Assembly (NCBI GenBank): GCA_018813725.1
Contig: JAHJBD010000092.1
Location: 1-13,001 of the forward strand
Length of the DNA: 13,001 nt
Direction of reading: 5' to 3'
From: Nanobdellota archaeon
Lineage (GTDB): Archaea; Nanobdellota; Nanobdellia; Woesearchaeales; JAHJBD01
The notes beneath the pieces are model-generated. The model worked only from the letters and a program-made list of their open reading frames with translations, did no database searches and had not been told where the DNA came from. This document shows, one piece after another, positions 7,989 to 13,001 of this stretch. The translations under genes were made by a program, and so were the position numbers. Position 1 is the first letter of the stretch, and each line of letters begins with the position of its first letter.

Positions 7989-9275
7989 TTAGTTTATACC
8001 GTATTTGTTCAGTGTCTTTTTGTATATATCAAAATCCTTTGACTTTGAGAATTGCTCTATCTCATCTTGGGGGAGTCCTGCCAGGAGGTTGTCCATCTTC
8101 TTTAGCACGACTTTCATCTGCTGAATATTATCTGGTACGCTTGCTGAATGAATCCTGGTTTTTTGTTTAATATCAGATGGCTTGAACCTGCTCTCTATTA
8201 TCAGTTTGAGCTGTCTTAATTCTTTTTCCAATGATTCTTTTTCATCGATCTTCTCTTGTTTTTCTTTTGTTATCTGGTGAAGATCTGCGGCATGTTTATT
8301 CCTTTTTTTAAGGGTTTGTTCAAGTTCATCATCTTCTTGAGTTGCTTTGGAAATATCTTTCTCAATATGGTTCAGTTCAGAGTTAAGGTGGTCTAACCCA
8401 TGCTGTGATATCGAGATCTTCTTGTTGAATGATCTTTTTTTTGTCAGTTCTTTTGTCAGCCTGTTCCTAAATGCTGTTTCTTTTTGCTTGAGCTTTTCTT
8501 TTTTTTCCTTTATCTCTTGCTTTTTGCTATCAGCTGCGACTCTTTGGCTTTTGTCGTATCTTTTCTTCAATTTCTCAATCTTAGATTTTAGACGATATAG
8601 CTCATTATCTTTCTTTATTTTAATCTTCTTTTGTTTCTTATATTTATATCTTTTCAAGTCTTTTTCAACTTTGCCTTCTTTATTTTTTATGTGTACCACA
8701 AGATCTTCCATCTTGCCGTTCAGTTTCTTATCCTGTGCCTTGGCCTGCGCAAGCATATCCTCATACTTTTTGATCTCGCATGCGACTTCTTGATTAAGTT
8801 TTTCAAGTTTACTGTTGAATTCTTTCCTTTTCTTATCTTGAGTTTCCCTTATTCTTCTTATTTTGGACCTTAGATCTTCCAATTCTTTCTTGGCAAGTTT
8901 TGCGTGCATATTTGCTTTTTTTCTTGCTGCTGAAAGCTGCCTATACAGGTCGCTTTCAAAACCTTTTTTCTGGCTTATCTCTTTTTCAAGGGTATCTAAA
9001 AGTTTTTTGGTGTCAGCAATCGCTTTTTCTTTATCTGCTGCCTTTTTTGCTCTGATTGCTTTAGCTTCTTTGAGTTCTTTTAATCTTTCTTTTATTTCTG
9101 CTTTCTTTTTCCTAATGTTTCTTATGTTGATCCGCTTATCATCTTTTGATAATTTTTGTCTTAACTCAGATTCATGTTGCTTTAGCTTATTGATATCATC
9201 AAGCTCTAAAGAAATACTATTATTTAAAACTCTAACTAGCGCTTTATTGGTACTATCTAGGTTACCCATCACCAT
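7989..9275 (-). CDS. Long coiled-coil protein partnered with the KaiC-like ATPase
   Basis: The 428-residue protein is extremely rich in Lys, Glu, Leu and Arg, with near-continuous heptad-like helix from about residue 20 to 365 and no membrane segment or signal peptide, so it is probably a cytoplasmic rod. The last ~45 residues differ: after a break (IHSASVPDN, about 378-386) comes a compact amphipathic tail with LPQDEIEQFSKSKDFDIY and a final KYGIN. From memory, LP-x-x-x-I-x-x-F-x-x-S-x-x-F-x-x-Y tails occur in other prokaryotic signalling proteins and may be docking modules; this is not verified. ATG 9275 is used because a TATA box lies about 30 bp upstream; ATG 9269, two codons later, is also possible. 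The KaiC gene follows after 1 bp. A scaffold or filament role is inferred. Confidence 0.85.
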   Translation of the reverse strand: MVMGNLDSTNKALVRVLNNSISLELDDINKLKQHESELRQKLSKDDKRINIRNIRKKKAEIKERLKELKEAKAIRAKKAADKEKAIADTKKLLDTLEKEISQKKGFESDLYRQLSAARKKANMHAKLAKKELEDLRSKIRRIRETQDKKRKEFNSKLEKLNQEVACEIKKYEDMLAQAKAQDKKLNGKMEDLVVHIKNKEGKVEKDLKRYKYKKQKKIKIKKDNELYRLKSKIEKLKKRYDKSQRVAADSKKQEIKEKKEKLKQKETAFRNRLTKELTKKRSFNKKISISQHGLDHLNSELNHIEKDISKATQEDDELEQTLKKRNKHAADLHQITKEKQEKIDEKESLEKELRQLKLIIESRFKPSDIKQKTRIHSASVPDNIQQMKVVLKKMDNLLAGLPQDEIEQFSKSKDFDIYKKTLNKYGIN

Positions 9276-9299
9276 CTTTTTAGTAAAATCTGATTTTGG

Positions 9300-9312
9300 T
9301 ATTTATATATTT
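9300..9312 (-). promoter_or_regulatory. Archaeal TATA-box promoter for the coiled-coil/KaiC operon
   Basis: On the - strand this reads AATATATAAATA, centred about 31 bp before ATG 9275. The usual archaeal TATA-to-start spacing puts transcription initiation near 9279, giving a leaderless or nearly leaderless mRNA, which fits the lack of a ribosome site before this gene. A second, weaker TATA-like CTTATAAAAC lies just upstream on the same strand (9317-9326). The rest of the 99-bp gap 9276-9374 holds nothing else I can name. Confidence 0.6.
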
Positions 9313-9374
9313 AACTGTTTTATAAGGATTGTACAGTGGAGAGTTTTAAAATATCACTCTTTCTTCATAAAATA

Positions 9375-10091
9375 CTATATGATCTTCAGAAATATCGTGC
9401 CGATGAACGCGCCTATGGCTCCGCCCCAAAGGTAGATCGACCTGTCCTCAAAAACGTGCTTTTCTGGCGGGAAAAGTTGGCCTCCGGGGTAAAAGTTCCA
9501 GTGGATGTCAAAGAAGTATAATGCCAGGATCGCTGCAAGGTAAGATATTATAAAGAATACTGGGATGGCTGCAAGGTTTGGAGTTGGCTTGAGCTGGATG
9601 ACCTTATCAAAATATCTGCTTAACCCTGTCAACACATCTTGTTTTGTCTCGTCTTCTATCATTGTGAAGATAGCGCTTTTACCTGACTTTCTTAGGGAAC
9701 CTATAAGGTTTTGAGCGAATACTGAGACGTGTCTTATCTCATTGTAGATGAAAAGCGTGGAGATGCTGTCAAATATGAGCGCTTTTGCACCCTGGCTTAA
9801 TGTCTTATTGATGGCTGCTGAAAGATGGGTCAGCGAACTTGCATCATCAAGGTATATGCTGTTTGGCAATTCTACAAAGTGTGGGTTTGTGGGCCTTGTG
9901 ATGGTGTCAACAAACATGAATTTTTGCAGGTCGATATTGGCATATTGCAGTTTTGTGGTCAGGCTGTCTAGTGTCCTGTTCATGTTAACATAGCAGATAG
10001 AGCTGTATGCTGCGGCATACTGTCTAGAAATCCTGATAACTTTGTTCATGTAATCCTTGTTTGGGATAACTACTAAGGATATCTGGCTCAT
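9375..10091 (-). CDS. Membrane-tethered KaiC/RecA-like protein lacking Walker A (predicted inactive ATPase)
   Basis: The 238-residue protein starts with a beta strand ISLVVIP (4-10), which in KaiC-type ATPases leads into the P-loop. Here the next residues are NKDYMNK, with no G-x-x-G-x-G-K-T/S. A Walker-B-like strand ALIFDS (104-109, D108) and the following STLFIYNE helix are retained, as in RAD55/KaiC relatives. Two membrane segments (about 173-194 and 220-237) form a C-terminal hairpin that anchors the domain to the inner face of the membrane. It resembles, from memory, archaeal degenerate RecA-like families such as DUF835/DUF7504, but I cannot assign it. ATG 10091 overlaps the CheC stop (ATGA), and the preceding sequence has no good ribosome site, suggesting translational coupling. 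A membrane receptor or adaptor for the active KaiC or the receivers is an inference. Confidence 0.82.
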   Translation of the reverse strand: MSQISLVVIPNKDYMNKVIRISRQYAAAYSSICYVNMNRTLDSLTTKLQYANIDLQKFMFVDTITRPTNPHFVELPNSIYLDDASSLTHLSAAINKTLSQGAKALIFDSISTLFIYNEIRHVSVFAQNLIGSLRKSGKSAIFTMIEDETKQDVLTGLSRYFDKVIQLKPTPNLAAIPVFFIISYLAAILALYFFDIHWNFYPGGQLFPPEKHVFEDRSIYLWGGAIGAFIGTIFLKII

Positions 10092-10687
10092 TTTAGCTTA
10101 TCTTTGATTGCGCTCACAAGATTATCTAAGTTATCTGTGCCTAAAAGCAGGATGAAATCACCTTTGATTTCAGTGGTCGGGATATTGAACCTTATCTTAA
10201 GCAGTATCACTTCTTTGTTTTTTATGTTTGAGGCCATCAATCCTGGGATCGATGAACCAAAGGCTGATATTAGCTTTGGTCTTGAATGCCTGACCTTAAG
10301 TTTTAAGAAATGTGCCATCTCTTGCAGGTAGCTTTTGATGAGCAGCTGTCCTATTTTCAGCAGGGTCTCTTTGTCTTTTGTCTTAAGTACCTTGTTTTTC
10401 TTTTTGCTCACAAGGTTGGAGAGGTTGACCGCGCTTTCGACCGGCATCGCAGTGATCATGGCTCCGCTGATATGGTCATCTACTGGCGAGAAGATGCCCA
10501 CAATAAGCTTTTTTGGTGCTGAGATGTATCTGGTGATACGGGCTAATGATGTTATATGGATATTTGGCGCATCCAGCATAACTGTTTTTCCTGTAAGCCT
10601 GGAGAGAGCTGCTGAAGCTTTTCCAGAGCCCATATTTCCTATCTCTTTAAGCGCGTCCTTGAATCTCATGTATGTTAATGGGTTCAT
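10088..10687 (-). CDS. cheC: CheC-type CheY-P phosphatase with one intact active site
   Basis: This 199-residue protein fits the CheC/CheX/FliY family, which removes phosphate from CheY-type receivers. The family signature D/S-x3-E-x2-N-x22-P is matched exactly in the first half: D11, E15, N18 and P41 within KEIGNMGSGKASAALSRLTG. At the pseudo-symmetric second position the spacing survives (E107, K111, Q114, P137), but the catalytic Glu and Asn have become Lys and Gln, so only one site should work; classical CheC has two. The AAGGTGG ribosome site (10695-10701) precedes ATG 10687, which overlaps the stop of the receiver gene (ATGA). The likely substrate is that receiver, RR2. No CheD, CheA or CheW gene is seen, so a chemotaxis role is doubtful. 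Confidence 0.9.
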   Translation of the reverse strand: MNPLTYMRFKDALKEIGNMGSGKASAALSRLTGKTVMLDAPNIHITSLARITRYISAPKKLIVGIFSPVDDHISGAMITAMPVESAVNLSNLVSKKKNKVLKTKDKETLLKIGQLLIKSYLQEMAHFLKLKVRHSRPKLISAFGSSIPGLMASNIKNKEVILLKIRFNIPTTEIKGDFILLLGTDNLDNLVSAIKDKLK

Positions 10688-11040
10688 CTTAGTGCCACCT
10701 TTACTGCTTTTATCAAATCATTTAGATCGCCGGATTTTGGGACAAAACAGACCGCTCCAAGCTTTTTTGCTCTTGCGATGATATTTTTTTGTTCCATCAC
10801 TGATACGATCATCACTTTTGCGTCTTTATCTAATTCCATAATCTGTCTTAATGTGTCAAGGCCTGTGATAGGAGGGCCAAGCACTATGTCCAGCAGTACT
10901 AGTCTTGGGTTATGTTTTTTGAACAATCTCAGTGCTTTTTTTCCGTTATCTGCCTCGATGAAATCTTGGAAGCCTGCAGCTTCCAGTCTCTTTCTTATCA
11001 TCGCTCTTGCAAAGCCGCTGTCGTCAATTAATAGTATCAT
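10684..11040 (-). CDS. Single-domain CheY-like response regulator (RR2)
   Basis: The 118-residue protein is a bare receiver domain with all key residues: acidic pair D6-D7, phosphoacceptor D51 (LVLLDIVL), switch S80 (MIVSVME) and K102 (FVPKS). There is no output domain, so it must act by protein contact. The start at 11040 is chosen because GAGGTG (11046-11051) lies 5 nt upstream and the ATG overlaps the Hpt stop as ATGA. An in-frame ATG at 11058 would add six residues but would place that ribosome site inside the gene. The next gene is CheC, also joined by ATGA, which points to CheC as its phosphatase. It is likely the end receiver of the phosphorelay fed by Hpt (inferred). Confidence 0.93.
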   Translation of the reverse strand: MILLIDDSGFARAMIRKRLEAAGFQDFIEADNGKKALRLFKKHNPRLVLLDIVLGPPITGLDTLRQIMELDKDAKVMIVSVMEQKNIIARAKKLGAVCFVPKSGDLNDLIKAVKVALR

Positions 11041-11474
11041 CTGGACACCTCTTGACATGCATCATCGTATTCTTTGATCAACTTCTTGGTTCCAGGCGCT
11101 TTGTCAAAGCCTGCCAATCTTTGCAAAAATTCAGGGTCCAAGCAGAAATGCTCTTTTTTCTTGATCACCTTATAGCATCCCATGATGTTGATATAAATGT
11201 CTTCAAAGAATTCCAGTATTGGCTTTGTCAGCCTCTTCTTGTCGTTTTTTATCCTGAAGGTCAACATCTCCATCGGATGGCACAAGAGGGCCATAGTGAA
11301 GTGTTTTGCAAGCATTGAATCGCCTTTGACCCTGTGCGCTCTTGTCATCAGGATGTCCAGCGCTGCTGTGTCTTTAGTATTTTTTTCTAAGGCTGTCAAT
11401 GCTTTTCTTATCTTCCTTAGGTTGGATCTTGTGTCTTCAAGATATTCTTTTTCTAATCTTATATTAGCCTGCAT
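11037..11474 (-). CDS. Stand-alone histidine phosphotransfer (Hpt) protein
   Basis: The 145-residue, mostly helical protein carries the Hpt signature RAHRVKGDS (45-53), with phospho-acceptor H47 and the conserved K50-G51, followed by the expected helix ending HPMEML (66-71; the family usually has h.lE.l). This corresponds to the P1 domain of CheA or to a free Hpt such as YPD1, but no kinase, dimerisation or CheW-like part follows. The C-terminal third (about 105-145) is an extra helical stretch with no recognised motif. The gene is first in a four-gene operon with its own TATA box and is followed by RR2 with an ATGA overlap, so passing phosphate to RR2 is the simplest reading. The donor would be RR1 or the upstream histidine kinase. 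ATG 11474 fits the promoter, with a leader of only about 2 nt. Confidence 0.87.
   Translation of the reverse strand: MQANIRLEKEYLEDTRSNLRKIRKALTALEKNTKDTAALDILMTRAHRVKGDSMLAKHFTMALLCHPMEMLTFRIKNDKKRLTKPILEFFEDIYINIMGCYKVIKKKEHFCLDPEFLQRLAGFDKAPGTKKLIKEYDDACQEVSR
11046..11051 (-). promoter_or_regulatory. Ribosome binding site GAGGTG deciding the RR2 start
   Basis: On the - strand GAGGTG lies 5 nt before ATG 11040, a near-ideal match to the archaeal anti-Shine-Dalgarno. It falls inside the end of the Hpt gene and argues against the upstream in-frame ATG at 11058. Confidence 0.7.
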
Positions 11475-11498
11475 AACCTATATATCTTAGAATAATCG

Positions 11499-11507
11499 TT
11501 TATATAC
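11499..11507 (-). promoter_or_regulatory. Archaeal TATA-box promoter for the Hpt-RR2-CheC-pseudoKaiC operon
   Basis: On the - strand this reads GTATATAAA, preceded by purine-rich AGAAAA that could be a BRE. Its centre is about 28 bp before ATG 11474, predicting a start near 11476 and a near-leaderless transcript. It occupies the 57-bp gap (11475-11531) after RR1, where I see no clear terminator, so read-through from the kinase block is also possible. Confidence 0.6.
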
Positions 11508-11531
11508 TTTTCTATGGAGCCTGATGCCTTG

Positions 11532-11891
11532 TCAGCCGAGCATAACGTTGATCCTGTCCAGCAGCTGCTGTTTCTCAAAAGGTTTTGCCAGAGCGTCTGA
11601 ATTCATGTCGATATTCTTGACAAAATCTGAGGTGTCGCCAAGAACGCTGATGCACAGCACCTTTAGTTTCTTGAATCTTGGCTGCTTTTTAAGCTCTAGA
11701 TAGAATGTGTCACCACTTTTTCCTGGCAGGATAATATCTAATATCATCAGGTCTGGAATCTTTTTTTTCAGCGCCTTTGATGCCTCTTTTGTGTCTGTTA
11801 CATAAACTGCAGAGTATTTTGTACCAAGCATCTCTTTGTAGATGTCTACAATCTCAGGATCATCTTCAACTATCAATATGCTTTTTTTCAT
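11532..11891 (-). CDS. Single-domain response regulator (RR1) paired with the histidine kinase
   Basis: The 119-residue receiver domain has E9-D10-D11, phosphoacceptor D52 (LMILDIILP), switch S82 (LCISVLG) and K103 (AKPF), the full set needed for phosphorylation. There is no DNA-binding or enzymatic output. Its start overlaps the kinase gene by 26 bp, and a perfect GGAGG (11898-11902) lies 6 nt before ATG 11891, so expression with the kinase is likely. Being next to the kinase, it is the probable direct phosphate acceptor. With Hpt and a second receiver downstream, it could be the middle relay, like Spo0F in Bacillus (analogy only). Confidence 0.94.
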   Translation of the reverse strand: MKKSILIVEDDPEIVDIYKEMLGTKYSAVYVTDTKEASKALKKKIPDLMILDIILPGKSGDTFYLELKKQPRFKKLKVLCISVLGDTSDFVKNIDMNSDALAKPFEKQQLLDRINVMLG

Positions 11892-13001
11892 GTTTTGCCT
11901 CCGGTATCATTATTGTGACTTTTGTGCCCTTGCCAAATGTTGACATTATGTCCAATGTGCCAGAGTGCAGTTGGACAATCTTTTGGCACAGGGCGAGGCC
12001 GATACCCATGCCTTGTATGCTCGGGTCGAGCTGTGTGAAGGGTTTCTTTACCTGTTCCATGTCTTCTTTTCTTATCCCGATGCCTGTATCTTCCACAGCA
12101 AATACAAGATTGTTATCTTTGAAGCTGCAGGATAGCCTTATCGTGCCCTTTTTTGTGAACTTGATAGCGTTTTCGAGCAGGTTTCTTACTAAAGTCTTCA
12201 TCATCTCTTTGTTGAGCTTGAATTTTTTGTCTGTATGGGTGGCTGTGACTATGGTAATCTTTTTCGGGTGGTAGGCTTTTGCCATGTCTTTTAATAAATC
12301 GCAGAAAATGACTGGAGTTTTCTGGATACCTTCTAACTCCTGGAGTTTGCTGAATTCTAGCGTCTGAGATACCTGCCTGATAGCAAAAGCAGTATTTTTC
12401 TTGATTATGTCCAGGTATTTGTTGATATTTTCCCTTTTTTCAACAGGATTCTTAATATATGCCTGCAGGATATTTGATGCCATCTGGATCTTGCTCACTG
12501 GTGTCTTGAATTCGTGAGTCAAGTCCCTTATTGCGTTGGATTTCAGTTCATCTATCTTTTTTAGCTCGTCATAGGCTTTCTTAAGTTTTGTGACATCCAG
12601 GCCTATTGAGAGTAACCCTATTACTTTTCCTGTTCGGTCTTTTAGGGTCTTATCATGCCATTCGATATAGACCAATTCTCTGCTTTTTGTGACTATAGGA
12701 TTAACATTGCCAATTGTCTGGATATTAGAGATAGCTTTTTTGAACAGCACTCTGATATGGCTGAAATCCTGTTTTGGCAGGAATGTTTTGAACCAGTCTT
12801 TTCCTTTTACTTCTGTTAGCTTATATCCTGATACCTTTTCCATATATGGATTAAAGCTGATTATCTTCCCTTCTGGGCTTAGCACCAATATTATGGTCTG
12901 GGCTGTGTCAATCAGGGATTGTGAGAAATCATGCGCTTTTTTCAGGTCTTCTTCTGTCTTCTTTTGTTTAGTTATATCGCGGGCGATACCTTCAACACCA
13001 A
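11866..13001 (-). CDS. Multi-PAS sensor histidine kinase (5' partial)
   Basis: The frame is open to the window end; 377 residues are visible. The first ~25 are the end of one PAS/PAC domain (GVEGIARDITKQKK) and its linker. A complete PAS domain follows (about 35-138, beginning ILVLSPEGKIISFNPYMEKV), then HisKA with phospho-acceptor H162 in LTHEFKTPVSK, and HATPase_c with the N box LLENAIKF (N277), G1 DTGIGI (304-309), F box FTQLDPS and G2 GMGIGL (330-335). All kinase motifs are intact and there is no attached receiver. No membrane segment lies in the visible part, so it may be cytoplasmic, but the missing N-terminus could change that. A TTG at 12886-12888 is not the real start, because homologous PAS sequence continues upstream. 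RR1 follows with a 26-bp overlap and is the likely partner. Confidence 0.95.
   Translation of the reverse strand, partial: GVEGIARDITKQKKTEEDLKKAHDFSQSLIDTAQTIILVLSPEGKIISFNPYMEKVSGYKLTEVKGKDWFKTFLPKQDFSHIRVLFKKAISNIQTIGNVNPIVTKSRELVYIEWHDKTLKDRTGKVIGLLSIGLDVTKLKKAYDELKKIDELKSNAIRDLTHEFKTPVSKIQMASNILQAYIKNPVEKRENINKYLDIIKKNTAFAIRQVSQTLEFSKLQELEGIQKTPVIFCDLLKDMAKAYHPKKITIVTATHTDKKFKLNKEMMKTLVRNLLENAIKFTKKGTIRLSCSFKDNNLVFAVEDTGIGIRKEDMEQVKKPFTQLDPSIQGMGIGLALCQKIVQLHSGTLDIMSTFGKGTKVTIMIPEAKHEKKHIDS
11898..11902 (-). promoter_or_regulatory. Ribosome binding site GGAGG of RR1
   Basis: GGAGG on the - strand lies 6 nt before ATG 11891 and inside the 3' part of the kinase gene, which fixes the RR1 start and supports independent re-initiation in the shared mRNA. 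Confidence 0.7.

Noticed and set aside
9335..9358. Imperfect inverted repeat that could be a terminator after the pseudo-KaiC gene
   Set aside because: The stem has several mismatches and an AT core, and no U-run follows on either strand, so it is too weak to call.
7524..9435. Several + strand open frames opposite the KaiC and coiled-coil genes
   Set aside because: They are Phe/Ser/Leu-rich mirror images of Lys/Glu-rich coding sequence and lack start signals.
11041..11058. Six-residue longer form of RR2 starting at 11058
   Set aside because: It would put the GAGGTG site inside the gene; ATG 11040 begins directly at the first beta strand of the receiver fold and overlaps the Hpt stop.
11866..12888. 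TTG at 12888 as the start of the histidine kinase
   Set aside because: The same frame continues to the window edge with recognisable PAS/PAC sequence (GIARDITKQKK), so the gene is longer.

Overview
The window looks like a piece of an AT-rich archaeal chromosome, most likely a DPANN-type archaeon (Woesearchaeota/Pacearchaeota-like). The reasons are a giant membrane-anchored surface protein packed with N-x-S/T sequons, KaiC/RAD55-type ATPases, TATA-box promoters about 27 bp before near-leaderless starts, and GGAGG/GGTG ribosome sites at internal operon genes. The lineage is inferred from gene content only. No RNA gene, CRISPR array, transposon or integrase was seen.

Left part, + strand (1-6870): three translationally overlapping genes of a cell-surface operon. 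The first, cut off by the window start, is a 1773-residue fragment with an array of 104-residue Ig-like repeats, more divergent Ig/CARDB-like domains, a glycine-rich hinge, helical hairpins, a membrane segment, a cytoplasmic coiled coil and two more membrane segments. The second is a smaller protein that repeats the architecture of the C-terminal third of the first (helical ectodomain, membrane segment, cytoplasmic coiled coil with the same Y..T.V.NY.KR..EI motif). The third is a small multi-pass membrane protein. The operon meets the opposite block tail to tail with only 16 bp between stop codons.

Right part, - strand (13001-6887): eight genes that all look like signal transduction, in three consecutive blocks. 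Block one is a multi-PAS histidine kinase (5' end outside the window) plus a single-domain receiver, RR1. Block two starts at its own TATA promoter and encodes a stand-alone Hpt protein, a second receiver (RR2), a CheC-type CheY-P phosphatase and a membrane-tethered KaiC-like protein that has lost its Walker A motif; the three junctions are ATGA overlaps. Block three, also with its own promoter, encodes a 428-residue coiled-coil protein and an intact KaiC-like ATPase.

Together the - strand genes supply every part of a multistep phosphorelay (kinase, receiver, Hpt, receiver, phosphatase), but no CheA, CheW, chemoreceptor or archaellum gene is visible. They are joined to an active and an inactive KaiC-like protein and a long coiled coil. 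My working model, which is inference, is HK to RR1 to Hpt to RR2, reset by CheC, with KaiC-family and coiled-coil proteins as the output or scaffold. The neighbouring surface operon may be unrelated or may supply the envelope component.
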